From NCBI GenBank assembly GCA_946902985.2, contig OX336388.2:1507490545-1507554544 (forward strand): DNA of 64,000 nt. Direction: 5' to 3'. Made by a program: the position numbers and the translations under genes. Source of the DNA: Meconema thalassinum. Lineage: Eukaryota; Arthropoda; Insecta; Orthoptera; Tettigoniidae. The notes below the pieces were generated by a model. It saw only the letters and a list, made by a program, of their open reading frames with translations, did no database searches and was not told where the DNA came from. Positions 34,901 through 46,436 of the stretch are shown piece after piece. Numbering within the stretch: the stretch's first letter is position 1; the number at the start of each line of letters is the position of its first letter.

Positions 34901-36017
34901 AGGATTTCCAGTAGCGACTCTCTTCTTAAATAATGCGTTCTCTGACAAAATGAAGTGTGATTCTTGCTCTTCCATTCATGGAGGTTCCAAATTCACTTGC
35001 GTGCTCGCAATTGCTTCGTCCAATTAATTAGAATTAATTGCTTTCTTCCATGGCGTTAGGACGCTACCTCGGTTATTCCCCTGCTGCTACACGACAAATC
35101 CTAGTTCTGCCGCGGATTTGGTTTGTGCATAAGCTCCTTTTTAGATGCAGGCTTTAATTTAGGTGTGCGGACACTCCTAAATTACCTTTCCTAGAATATA
35201 TGCATCTGGATGTAAGTTTCATCTCAATTCATTGCTCCATTTGGCAGTAATTAATTAATTTCTGTGGGTGACCATCCCCACTCTGCTTCTCCTCCTTGTG
35301 AGACTGGGGTTCCCATAGACATTAATCTCTGTTCACTCCCCCAGTGCCGCCGATAAGTAGTTCTCTGGCGTCAACTCGTAACGCCCCTTTGCTAGCTACG
35401 GTTAGTCAACTTTCAAGTTGGCCCGTTTTATTCAGCTCTTAGTAGCTTATACATATACTGGCTTGTAGTTTCTACAATATTCCAACTTTAATGCTATAAC
35501 ATTCTCGTTCTGGACGTGAAATCATGCTGTTATAATTATATACAGTTATAACTCATTGCTCCTTGGGTTCACTGTGGCTGTTCCCCCTCAGATATCAATG
35601 GTTCGATTCTCAGAAGAATCATGGGCCTGGTCTTTCTTTTATAAAGACCCTGGTTCGATGCTAGTCCGCCGTGTCCAATTGGGCACAAAATATATAATTC
35701 AAACAAAAGTAATTATATAAATATACGGTCAAAATATATACAATAAAGAAGAACATACAGTGTATCTATAATTCACTCGATATCGGCCCGTGAAAGATCA
35801 CATCTTAACACATTAGGTGAGTAGAGAACAAAATTAATTAAATCTCAGCCACAGGCTTTGCGTTTCTGGTGTGTAGCCTTACGGTACTCTTTTCCGTTCC
35901 ATCAACTCTCGTTCTTCTCCTGTAGCATACGGCAACTGAAGAGCATTCCATTATATTCGCTGCTACCCTGTTTTCTTTTCCAAAGAGTAAACCAAGTATT
36001 ATTCTGTATTTATGTTG
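31946..36017. other. Long stretch without recognised genes
   Basis: About 4 kb with no supported coding frame. An old SINE-like block (CCATGGATTGGTCTGCGGCA, about 33234-33320) and a B-box-like GGTTCGATTCTCAG (about 35601) are the only repeat hints. A CTGGGG/CCCCAG inverted pair occurs at about 35305 and 35340. Microsatellite TTA at 33891-33909. Confidence 0.45.
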
Positions 36018-36860
36018 TTAGCCTATTATCATCATATGAAAGAATAGCGATTTGAGGTCACCTCTTGTCTGTATGTGCGCGTGTCTCCCTTAGCCTAATA
36101 AAATCTAAACTACTCAAACGATTTCAATGAATCTCATTAAGGACATAGAACTATTTATTCCGACCCTAACCGTTTCCTTCATAGCTTAATACGTTCCACC
36201 AATTGAGCATGGTGGGCGCACAAAATATTTCACTGGCATTCTGTATCTCCGAAACTATTACTGACATCACCTTGAAATTACTTACGATGATAGGGAATAC
36301 GAAGGTAATGTCAGCGATGTGAATCTTTGTCTGTCTGTCTGTTAGGTAGTCAGCCCGGAGGCTGGTTGGATCCTCAAAAGGTGCCACTATAGGTTATGTG
36401 GGCTGAAACACACAAAATCCAAAGGGAGCACTATAATGAGGCGTACTAAGCAAGGTGAGGAGTGAAGTAGTTTGCCATTGCTTTCCTCACTGAGTCGGTA
36501 CAGCAGTACCAACCCTACGAGTAGAACCCTTCACAGCATCCACAGACACTAGCTGTGCCCTGATGTTCATTACTCAGCACCACTGATACCTCAGTTGCTT
36601 CCATACAATCACAGCCTTGAATGAGACTGTGCCAAATGACAAATGCAAAAATACTGCATCCATCAAGAGCTGGTAACATGCTCTTTGACTCTTTAAAATA
36701 TGATTATTTTAAATCCAGCATGGTGGCCAACCGAAGTTGAAATGTTTATATGGGATAATCTCGAGATTTAATCAACTGCACGCAGTGAAACCTAACTCCA
36801 TACAACATGTCTGTACAAGATTTAATCTACTGGCACTAATTCAAAATAGCTCACGATAAT
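36018..36860 (-). repeat. Interspersed repeat family H, copy 3 (split)
   Basis: 36018-36312 and about 36685-36860 are diverged family H sequence in the orientation of copy 2: palindrome-derived AGCCTATTATC...GAATAGC, AATAAAATCTAAACTACTC, TCTGTATCTCCGAAACTATTAC, then after the gap CCAGCATGGTGGCCAACCGAAG. A SINE-like insertion occupies 36313-36684. Confidence 0.65.
36313..36684 (+). mobile_element. SINE-like repeat inside family H
   Basis: GTAGTCAGCCCGGAGGCTGG ... GGTGAGGAGTGAAGTAG ... TGCTTTCCTCACTGAGTCGG. The same blocks occur inverted at 50140-50445. No coding. Exact ends and target duplication not resolved. Confidence 0.6.
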
Positions 36861-37330
36861 TAACTAACTAACCGAAAGTGTGATCTAGCTGAACGCGTAC
36901 ATGAGGCGTAGAACATTTGAGAGAGTAAGGCAACAGTATGTTACCATGACAACAGAGAAGCATTTAATAGTTGTTAGATAACGATGATTGATGGGTTTCC
37001 ATCTTATATATTAAAATAGTTTTCAAAAAATTTTACCCTTTACTAAAACTAAAATATCTCGGGAAGTATTTGCGCTACGACGACGTTTGTTGTCTTAAAA
37101 TGTAATGCCCGTCAAGCACCGTCGATTGATATCCACCTTACTTGATTATATCATTCGAGTATTAAAATAATTGCGAATATTACTTCCTTCAAGGTCTCAC
37201 GAAAATAGAATCGAATTACTTGACGGACATATTGTCGCTAGGCGACAACGACTAACACTGTATCATGATATTCAACGCTGCCCCAATAATAAATCTAACT
37301 TGATATTTACAGAGAGTTCCCTAATTACGT

Positions 37331-37439
37331 CATGATATCGTTAACCTGCTCCACTCGGGCGCTAATGTCACATGTATCCATACATGATATCGTTAACTTC
37401 TACCTGTTCCACTCGGGCGCTAATGTCGCATGTATCCAT
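37331..37439. repeat. Tandem duplication in Helitron 5' region
   Basis: Two copies of CATGATATCGTTAAC...CCACTCGGGCGCTAATGTC...CATGTATCCAT starting at 37331 and 37383, differing by a five-base insertion and few substitutions. Confidence 0.9.
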
Positions 37440-37736
37440 TCAATAAGCAGAAGGGGATTCCGTGCACATAACTTAATTAATACTTCTCAAAGAATGGATT
37501 ACTTTGAGCTCATGCACTATCAGCAGTCATTTTGCTAATGACACTGTCATGTCAACATCTCTTTGAATGACAACAAATACTGTTTACGAAAGACAACTAA
37601 TCTCACGAAGATGCCGCTACAGTCGAATGTTGGAACCGCCATTTTGTATTGTGTATCCGATCTTTCTGTTATACAGTCTTTGGTCTCACCAGCTACAAAC
37701 TGTCTTTTTTCGTTTCATCATTCGTCCTTATAGGTT

Positions 37737-38130
37737 GTGTGCTCAATCAATACAATGAATCATATTATGATGAATGAGAGGCGACACTCAATTACAAATG
37801 TTATAAAGATTAAAGGTGACTGTAATTGTCTGTTCAGATCATTGGTATATTGTGAGTACAACAATCAGTGTTTATTTACACTGGTTAGAAAGCGAATTGT
37901 AAAACATGTTACAGACAAGTCGAATAATTATTTTTTCTTTATTGTTGGCAACAGCGATATGTACGAAACTGTTATCAATACGAACGATGATTACAAAATG
38001 TATATGTCTATGAATGGTGTTATGGAGGTCATGTTGAGTTAGTTGTCGCTGCTCAAGTTTGCAAAATGGATATTTATTCGTGGATTACTACTGTCGTATG
38101 GAAGGTGACAGGTTAAAATATATACTACAT
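37737..38130 (+). pseudogene. OTU-like cysteine protease segment of Helitron
   Basis: The frame contains VIKIKGDCNCLFRSLVY, the OTU active-site region (consensus GDGNCLFR), with the nucleophile-position cysteine encoded at about 37827-37829; the usual glycine after aspartate is a cysteine here. A stop at 38040-38042 ends this frame, but a one-base shift just before it continues as YGGHVELVVAAQVCK, the later conserved OTU block. OTU proteases cleave ubiquitin chains, and OTU domains are known passengers or components of some Helitrons. Sequence then runs, after an apparent deletion of the Rep N-terminal part, into the Rep domain. It lies 0.7 kb inside the Helitron 5' end. Confidence 0.6.
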
Positions 38131-38147
38131 CATCAACAAACGAAGTT

Positions 38148-39646
38148 ACGAGTTGATACATATGACGGTTTAGCAGACGCCTTGCATGTACGAGCAGAAA
38201 TTAAAATCTCAGAGTCGGTCGTATTGTAGTTTTGCCATCTTCTTTTACAGTTAGCCCAAGGAAAATATTGCAAAATTATCAGGATGCTATGGCGATAGTG
38301 AGGAAGTTTGAAAAGCCAGATTTATTCATTACGTTCACATATAATGCGGGCTGGCCAGAAATACTTAACAGCATTCATCTCTGGGAAACGGTTAATAATA
38401 GGCCTGATATTGAAGTGAGAGTTTTCCATTGCAAAGTACAGGAATTGCTACGATTGATTAATGTTAAGGAAATTTTCGGTAAAACATATCTATATACAGT
38501 GGAATTTCAAAAACGAGGTCTCCCGCACGTTCATTTACTATTAACATTAACGGAAGATTGTAAGTTTCGAGAAATTTCTGACATTGACAGTGTGATGTCA
38601 ACCGAAATACCAGATCTCGAGGATGAAGCACTATACGAGTTGGTAAGGCGTCATATGGTACATGGTCCTCGCGGATCTTTGAATCCTTCTTCAGTCTGTA
38701 TGAAAGATTGCGTATGTAAGAAAGATTTCCCTAAACAGTTTCAGAAAGAGACCAAAGATAATGCCAATGGTTATCCTTCGTGTAGGAGAAGAAATAATGG
38801 ACGGATTAATATAAAAACAATTCGAGGCATTGACATTGAAATCGATAGTTGATTCATTGTTCCCTACAATCCATTTATTTTACTTTACTTGCAAGCTCAT
38901 ATTAATGTTGAAATATGCTCAATTTTTCGGAGTGTTAAATACATCCACAAGTATCTTATATATTAAAATCCACAAGTATGTGTATAAAGGTCATGACTGC
39001 TACATTGTTAAAATATATCCTGATGGCGATACGGTGAACTACGATGAAATTACTTCTTTCCTAAATGTTGGTCCAACAGAAGCCGCATTAAGGATATATT
39101 CATTTCACATGCATGAACAGTCACATTCTATCGTGCGATTACCAGTTCACTTGCCGAACTTGCAAAATACCTACTTTAAAAATGATAATGCTCCTCATAT
39201 TTTATTTCAAGCACAGTTGCGCAACACGGAATTACAAGCGTGGTTCAAGTTAAATCAAGATTCGCAAGCCAGAAGTCCCCATATATATCTTGAAACACCA
39301 GTACATTACGTCTGGAATAAGAGCAACTGCCAGTGGCCAAAAAAAAAAATTTTTTTCAAAAACTATAGGCAGAATGTATAATGTTTCGCCTACAGAAACA
39401 GAAAGGTATTATTTACGCCTGTTATTACTTCACGTCATAGGTGCTACCAGCTTCCAGGATCTGCGAACATACAAAGCAGTTGTCTATTCTACTTTTAAAG
39501 AAACAGCTAATGAGCGAGGTTTGCAGATTGACGATTCGGATAAGCAGCGTTGTTTGGCAGAAGCGTCACAATTGCAGATGCCTTCTCAGTTACGACAACT
39601 GATTTCTTACATATGCATATTTCAGACCCCTTCAAATGTAACATAG
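38148..39646 (+). pseudogene. Helitron Rep (HUH) domain, frameshifted
   Basis: Segments in several frames cover the Helitron replication-initiator region. Landmarks: LRVDTYDGLADALHV (near 38148); LPSSFTVSPRKILQNYQDAM; KPDLFITFTYNAGWPEI; the HUH metal-binding motif GLPHVHLLL (H-V-H at 38526-38534); HMVHGPRGSLNP..CMKDCVCKKDFP; the catalytic-tyrosine region KYVYKGHDC (tyrosines at 38977 and 38983); FHMHEQSHSIVRLPVHLPN; and ERYYLRLLLLHVIGATSFQDLRT. HUH enzymes nick one strand for rolling-circle transposition. At least two frameshifts (about 38850-38960 and 39340-39360, beside an A9 run) break it. Key residues are retained, so decay seems to be by indels rather than loss of motifs. Confidence 0.8.
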
Positions 39647-39823
39647 TTATGGGGCATTTTCAAGAATTCATTAACAGAAGATTATCTGCAGTTTCACGAA
39701 CCTAAAATTTCATTTCAGTTCACTCTTATACATATTTCTAATACATTAAAGCTCCATGATCTTCCCATTACTTCTCTTGAATTACCAGCTATTACTGGTA
39801 ATTTCCCTCAGACAAATTTTCCA

Positions 39824-41049
39824 ATGAATTATCCAAAACTTAATGAGGATCAATTAAGTCGGATGATAAACCAAGCAAATGGAAACCAAACGGCTATGAT
39901 TACAGAGATTTTGGGGTTAGTACAAAACAGCAATGAAAGGATGAGTAATGCATATTTCATTGACGGTCCAGAGGGCACCGGGAAAACATTTCTTTACCAA
40001 TGCTTGATTCACAGTTGCACAAATTTGGGGTTAAATGTAGTTTCTGTTGCATGGACTGGTATTGCAGCGATGTTACTACCTCGTGGGCGCACTCTACACA
40101 GCCAGTTCAAGTTACCTCTGCATTTACATGAAAGTTCTGTATCAGGAATAAAAGTTAACAGCAAGGAAGCTTCTTATATTCGTTCAGCAAAACTTATCAT
40201 CTGGGATGAAGCCCCTATGGCTAATAAGCACGCGTTGATGTGTGTAAATTGGTTGCTCAAGGACATCATGAATAACGACGTGTCTTTCGGAGGAAGAATT
40301 ATCACTTAGGTGGAGATTTTAGGCAGGTATTGCCAGTTGTGCTTCGCGCATCTAAAGCAGCATCAGTCCAAATGTCATTAAGGTTCTCTCCTTTGTGGCC
40401 ATTATTCAAAATTTTTAAACTCAACAAAAATATGCGAGTGGATACAGATCAACGTGACATTGCAAACTTCTTGATACAAATTGGTAACGGTGAATACCCT
40501 CACGTCGATGGAGAAAATTCAGAAGTAGTCCCACGCTGAATAATATTTCACGCCTTTCAAAAAATAGCGATTTTAGCACCTATAAATCAACATTGTAAAG
40601 TAATCAATGACAACGTTTTAGACCTAATCTCAGGATCATCGAGAACTTACATCAGTGTGAATAATTTGATTACTGATGATAAGAGTGAACTTCTACAATT
40701 CCCTATAGAATTTTTAGGCAGAATAATCATAAGTGGATTGCCACCTCATATCCTTCGACTAAAAGAAGGCTCAATTGTGATTTTGTTGAGAAATATTAAT
40801 GTTACCCAAGGTCTGTTGAACGGTACTAGACTGATGGTTTGGAAGATGCATGCCAATTGCTTACACCTGGATTTTATTACTGGCGTAAATGTTGGATACA
40901 ATGTCCTACTCCCTCGCCTTGACCTTACGCCATCAGATACTTCTATGCCATTTTCCTTCAAAAGGAGGCAGTTTCCAGTACGTTTGGCTTTTTGTATAAC
41001 TATCAATAAAGCTCAAGGTAAAACACTAGATCAAGTAGGCATATATTAA
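39824..41049 (+). pseudogene. Helitron PIF1-like helicase, broken
   Basis: Three open segments (39824-40309, 40330-40539, 40657-41049) form one superfamily 1B helicase. Visible: Walker A GPEGTGKT (39965-39988); VAWTGIAAMLLPRGRTLHS; Walker B IIWDEAPM (DEA at 40205-40213); then after a frameshift near 40300 the RQVLPVVLRASKAA motif, LNKNMRV, and in the last segment LPPHILRLKEGSIVILLRN, LNGTRLMV and the motif VI region [19 protein letters not shown]. The frame ends at GIY; the usual LPxPVFSHGQLY continuation is present after the TAA at 41047, but with stops. It supplies strand unwinding for rolling-circle transposition when intact. Confidence 0.85.
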
Positions 41050-41226
41050 CCTCAACCGGTGTTTAGCCACGGACAACTTTACTGTATGCCGCACTATCGC
41101 GAGCAAACTCCTTTCATGACGTCAAAGTTCAAATAGAACCAAAAGGCAAGCGAACAGCAAATGTCGAATGGAAGGAAGTACTATTAGAATTTTGAAATGA
41201 ATGTTGCGGAGGAGCACAGACCTCAG

Positions 41227-41880
41227 CAAACGGGGCACAGATTAAATAACAATTATACAAGGACGTTCGCATCCCTAATACGATAACTGTCCTGTGGTAA
41301 TGGTTAAAAAAATATTATTGTCCTACATCGGTGATTACTATCCTACATCCTGTTATTTCATTACCTCAGTTCTATAACAAAGATATTTATTTGAATCAAA
41401 TCTACTTGTTAATTGTCACTTTAACTCAGAGAGTCATATCGTGACATACAGACAATAAACACATAGATAATATAAATTTACAGTATGGCGTTAGATAATT
41501 AAACCAAATGTTCATTCGGCATTTCATAGCTTCCTCGTTATTTCAAAACTTAATAATGCTTTGCAGTAGTTATCTTCATTCACAATATCACTGGGCAACT
41601 TTTCTGATGGAGACTGCAAAAAAGTTCTTTCTTAATCATAAATGTGGACACCGTGTTCTTCATTTTTAGGCAGTTCTCCATGGGAGACACATCACAGAAA
41701 GAATTACTTTTATTTCCCTATCGAGCCCTTACTGACTGTAAGAGTCTGATAAGTTTTGTAGTAAGGAAAAAAACCATCAAACTCACAGGAAAAATCTACA
41801 GACAGCAATATGTGGCTGTACTGTAGTAATCGTATAGACTACCTAGTTAATACAGATAGGCTCTCCTAGGCTTTAACAAG
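41227..41880. other. No gene recognised
   Basis: AT-rich DNA between the Helitron and the minus-strand LINE; the right part may be LINE 3' untranslated sequence. No motif seen. Confidence 0.45.
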
Positions 41881-41889
41881 ATTTATAGC

Positions 41890-44800
41890 TTAGGAAGCCG
41901 TCTCCTGTACTTGAATGCTTAATTTACCTGCATCTTTGTTCTGAATCTCGTCCGACGCTTTCTTATTCCACATTGCCCTGATGGTATTAAAATATTTTGC
42001 TAATTGACCTGCTTTCCCCCATTCCCTTTTTAGTAATTTAATTAAAGTGTGATACTCATTTTCATTTTCTATTCTGTTTAGATCTGCTTTGTCTACAAAC
42101 TTTGCTCTTATCATTTTAATTTCCTTGCATTCCCTGATCAGGTGCGCTGCACCCATAACCTTCCCACAAAACAGGCAAATGTCCTCTTTTCCTACTTCTC
42201 TCAACGCTTTGTTCTTATACACCCCCATTAACCACCAAATTATCCCTCTCATTTCTCTTTTCATTAGGCATTGAGGCTTTATGCTCATAAAGTTCCTTAT
42301 TTCGCAGAACTCCGTTAAGGTTCTCCTACTGGTGCACTCTTCTCTTAGCACCTGCAACTCTACGTCATTAACCCTTCTACACACTTTTTTGCACACCCTA
42401 CCTTCCTCTCTTTGTAAGTCCCTATCCCATAGATAACCCATTCCTAATCTTTCCAGTACACTTCTTACCCCGTCCACCCAGTAGCCCTCTTGCTGATGCT
42501 TCATTTGGTGCAGGTAGGCTACCTTAAGCATTTCCCCCCCCCCCTCCACCTGCTTTTGAACGAATCCAAGACTTTATGACCTTTTTTATGATATGTTGTC
42601 TAATGCTTACATCCTTACACAACATTCTCGCTCCACAATTCGCCGTGCAACTAGGTAGCCCCAAAATTATCTTGGCAAACCTACTTACAATATTGTCCAG
42701 GGTTTTCGTTCCTTCCTCTAAACCCCATACTTCCACTCCATAGAGTGCTCTTGAAACGATGAGTGCGTTGAACACATTCTTATACACTTTGTAGTCAAGA
42801 TTCGGTAACCTACGCTCTAACACTTTAACATTCGCCAATGCCGCTAGCCCTTTCGATCTTGCCCTTTTAATTTGTTCGGTCCATTTACCATTACTCGCCA
42901 TTATCGTCCCTAGATACTCAAGTTTTTTCACCGTCTCTAACTGCGACCCATACATGACCCACTTTTCGTTCTTAGCCAGTTTAACTCCCTTTTTGCAGAC
43001 CATAACTTTGGTATTACTCGGGTTAATTTTTAAGTTCCAGTCCTCACAGTATCTCACATTATCGTCAATACTATATTGCATATTATAGGGTGTTAGAGCA
43101 AGCAGAAGGATGTCATCAGCAAAAGCTAGGCCCGGGATATCATAATTGTCCAAGCAAGGGTTGGACCGTTGCTCAAAGCCCTTTGAATCGAAAATATCGT
43201 TGATAAATAGCAAAAGAAAGCACCGGGGATAATTTGCATCCCTGTTTTAATCCTATATTAGACGTTATCTCTCCTACAATTACATCATCTTTAGTTTTAA
43301 TTGCACATTTCACTTCGGAATACACATTCTCAATTGCTCGTATCATTTTATGTGACACCCCGATTTTTCCCAGCTTAGCCATGACAGCTCCCCTGCTCAC
43401 TGAATCAAACGCCTTCTCCAAATCAATAGCTGTGATATACAGCTTACCTCTTTTCCTTCTTATGTAGTTGTCCATCACCGTTTTAACCACCATTATATTG
43501 TCACTGGTTCTCATCCCTTTTCTGAACCCTGTCTGGAGTCTCGAGAACACCGAACAGCCCTCTGCCCATGCTATTAAACGCTTGGATAAGACCCCGGTGT
43601 ACATTTTGCTCAAATTATCAAGCAAAGTTATGCCTCTATAGTTGCCTGGGTCCAGTTTGTCCCCACGTTTCTTATATATTGGACAAATTATCCCCTCCTG
43701 CCACGCCCTCGGAAATCTACCTCCTTCAAAGATTTTGTTAAAGATTTTTACCAAGCTGTCCATCATGAACCTATTGTTACTCAACTCTTGCCAAAATTCA
43801 TTTGTTATCCCCGAAATAGCACCTGACTTCCCTGCTTTACTCTTTTCTATTACTCCCTTAATTTCCTCTATCGATATGACTTGGTCCAGCATAGGCAGAG
43901 CGGCCTCCAGCCCCCTCGGGACGCCAAACTCATCCCTCTTCCTCCAATTATCTTCAGCATTTAACAGATTCTCATAATATGCAATCCATACTTCATCACT
44001 AATAGAGCTCCCCCCACCACTTCTGCTCCCCCTACAGTAAGAATTTATCCTGCTCCACACTTTGCTACAGTCGTTAGCTTTAGAATCCTTATTTAGTGCT
44101 GTAGCTTCCTTACCCTGCCATTCATCTTTCATTTTGCTGAGCAGTTCCCTATATTCTTTCCTTAGACGACAAAATTCTACTCTCATCGTATCATCCCCTC
44201 CCCTCCTGTATAACTTCAGTGCCCTAATAACTTCGGTTTTCTTCCTTCTACAAGATTCATCGTACCATCCTTTACTTCTCCCTAATTTTCCTCTAGCCTT
44301 CACGCGCATTTTCAGCCCGGCCATCATAATTGCATTCTCAATCATACGTATTACCCCTTCAATTTCATCATTACTGATCATTAAACTTATCCCTACCTTT
44401 ATCAGCTCAAAATTTTCTCCCTGGAAGTAGTTCTGGAACTCTCTGCAGTTTTCCTCCCGCCATCTGAATCTATTTACTTTTCTCTCTATAGCTTTAACTT
44501 GTGGGTTCCCTTTTGATTTTGATTTTGTCACCGCTCCCTGCATGTTGACGACAATTGGTAGGTGGTGTGATTTCCCCCGTTCTTCAACAGTGAACCTCTT
44601 AATTAGGGCTAGTGCTCCTCTGGAACATATTGCTAAATCTATTACACTTCCTCCAATCTCTGTTATATACGTCAGGTTACCTTCTTCATCCCCCACACAG
44701 ACACCATTTAATATATATAGCTCTTCTGCACCACATAATTCCAAACTCTTTTCTCCGTTCTTATTACATTCCTTGTCTTTGCTGTGCCTATCCCCACATA

Positions 44801-45311
44801 CGGCCTCGGCAACCCCCTTGCTGTAAAGGGGCTTTCTGTCTGCAACCCTCGCATTGAAGTCCCCTAAAAGCACAATCTCTGCCTCTTCATATATATTTTG
44901 AATTCTGTTTATTTCAATAGCTAACTCATCGAAAAAGCTTTCTCTTGCATACGGGGAATTCTCCGGAGGGTTGTAGACAAAGCTGAAACATACCGTTCCT
45001 TTCCCCCTCCCCCTAATATCTGCTTTTACCCACACTACTTCTTCCAGTTCTGAACTAATATATTCTGATAATTCCCTCACCTCTTCTTTAATTAAAACAA
45101 CAATTCCCCCCGGGAACCTACCTGTACGAGCTTTCCTAATCTTAGGTTTTGTATATATATTGAAGCCATCTATTTTAACCTCGCAACCTATAGGGAGCCA
45201 ACTCTCAACAAATCCTACAATCTGCATATCTTCTATTAGGGTCAAAACTACATCGTTCCCTCTCTTATTTAAAAAACCCTCTATATTTACGCTAGCAATA
45301 TTCCAGTTTAG
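41890..45311 (-). pseudogene. LINE ORF2: endonuclease, reverse transcriptase, zinc knuckle
   Basis: Starts right after the TAA at 45312 with LNWNIASVNIEGF, the N-terminal endonuclease strand, so no ATG precedes the domain. Then VGFVESWLP (catalytic glutamate region), FPGGIVVLIKEEV, VLLGDFNARVADR, and SHHLPIV, where the usual SDH is SHH. The RT follows: CPIYKKRGDKLDPGNYRGI, LQTGFRKGMRTSDNI, AIDLEKAFDSVSR, GLKQGCKLSPVL. A one-base shift near 43215 leads to the segment with FADD (43123-43112). A second break lies in a run of eleven Gs (plus-strand C11, 42534-42544), after which come the tail and a CLFCGK...HLIREC zinc knuckle (C-X2-C-X7-H-X4-C, 42177-42127). Ends at 41890. If both shifts were sequencing or recent errors, only the stops and the SHH change would block function. 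Confidence 0.85.
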
Positions 45312-46436
45312 TTATTTTTTACCCCTACCCTCTTCGCTGGTGGTATCTTTACTTCTAGTAACTCTAGCTTTCTCTAGCTCTAGTATACTGCCACCTGGAG
45401 AAGAAATGACCTCCTTCTCCACATTAAACTGCTCTGTCAAGGTTTTCTTGCCCCATATTTCTTTCAGACTAGTAACTCGTTGTTTGGCAGTCTCACCTTT
45501 CGGCAAACCACGCACTTGTCCGGTGTTCCTGGCGCTGACGTTAGTCGTTCCTGCTCGCGCCACTTCCGTGTTGGACTTGGAGGTCTATGCTCTCTGTTGA
45601 ATCATCACCGCACTTCCCTCTGAACCGACAGCTGCTTCCACCTGGTTGCTAGGTCTGACTGTCTCCTGTTGTTGTTGCTTCTCCATATCCTGGAGTTGTG
45701 CCACTGTCCAAATCCGATCCCAGTTGTTGCCGCTAACCGCCAGTCTATTGCCTTTTACATAAGCCTTGAGACCTGAGCTCCTTGCCTTCCTTAAATGAAA
45801 CTGCAAGGTCCGTTGCTCGCTTGCCTCTTCTTTACTCATTTCTCTCCTTACCCATATCCTCTCCCCTTTCAGGTTCTTTGTGTTCGCCAGAATTCTGTGA
45901 GCCATCAGCGAAGAAACTAATGACACTTTCACGGGCCTCGTGCCCCTTCCCCGGCCTATCCTGGTCACATTGTCAATATCTGAGACTCCAATGTTTATCC
46001 GCATGCCTTCACTAATCACTCGGAGCACCTTGGATGTTAGATCCTCGGTGCTTTCCTTGGCATCTTCCTTTATTCCGTAAATGAAGACGTTTTTCTTTCT
46101 CTCATCCAGCTTGGCCTTCCTTAATTCATTTACCTCCACCTCTAATATCTTCACCTTTTCTCTTAGGTCTTTTATCTCTCTACTATTCTCGGTCAGCCTT
46201 TCTGTCACTATTCCCATCTCTTCTCTTATACATGTCTTCATCTCCTTGAATTCCTTACATTGCTACCGAAGAATGTCCCGGATCTGGTCATTTTGTGACA
46301 CTTCCTTTACAATTTCCCTTATTTTTTCCATTTCTTGCCATCCCAGCTGACCAGGCCCTGGGTTTGACTCCACTCCTCCAATTAATAGTAGCGTCGCCAC
46401 AACCAGCGCTACCATCCCCATCGCCAAAACCCCCAT
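45312..46436 (-). pseudogene. LINE ORF1 with 2A-like leader and two in-frame TAG codons
   Basis: The best start is ATG at 46436 (an upstream TAG closes the frame). The protein opens with MGVLAMGMVALVVATLLL, a hydrophobic signal-like segment, and IGGVESNPGP, a 2A-like ribosome-skipping motif; skipping would release a 27-residue leader. A TAG (46265-46263) follows RDILR. The same frame continues with a coiled coil (TERLTENSREIKDLREKVK, LEVEVNELRKAKLDERKK) and an RRM-like/L1 ORF1-like nucleic-acid-binding region (NVFIYGIKED, DNVTRIGRGRG, HRILANTKNLKG). Another TAG (45587-45585) follows IQQRA, then about 90 codons of basic tail to TAA (45314-45312). ORF1 proteins bind element RNA and act as chaperones. 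All three stops are one C-to-T change from a glutamine codon. Confidence 0.75.
46353..46385 (-). other. 2A-like ribosome-skipping motif
   Basis: LLIGGVESNPGP at the ORF1 N-terminus. The NPGP codons are at 46364-46353; the conserved E-x-N-P-G-P core is intact, with glycine where the common form has aspartate (GGVES versus GDVEx). In 2A peptides the glycine-proline bond is skipped during translation. The preceding hydrophobic run could target a fraction of product to the secretory route, as reported for similar leaders in other animal retrotransposons. Confidence 0.75.

Larger units (their letters stand above)
37002..41226 (+). mobile_element. Autonomous-type Helitron, decayed
   Basis: The 5' end at 37002 reads A|TCTTATATATTAAAA, matching the start of the second Helitron at 55679. 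Coding segments follow for OTU-like, Rep and PIF1-like helicase domains. The 3' end is near 41226: GTTGCGGAGGAGCAC ... CTCAG is a degraded form of the GCTGC-GGA-GCAGC hairpin plus CTAG seen at 48164 and 58109. Non-coding features near the 5' end include a 52-57 base tandem duplication (37331-37439) and a perfect 7-base hairpin (TTGTCGC TAG GCGACAA, 37232-37248). Multiple frameshifts make it non-functional. Confidence 0.8.

Noticed and set aside
38041..38231. OTU fragment as part of a host deubiquitinase gene
   Set aside because: It lies inside the Helitron boundaries next to Rep and helicase segments, with no exon structure; an element-borne domain is simpler.
43234..46350. Plus-strand frames of 77-146 codons
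   Set aside because: Antisense shadows of the minus-strand LINE ORFs.
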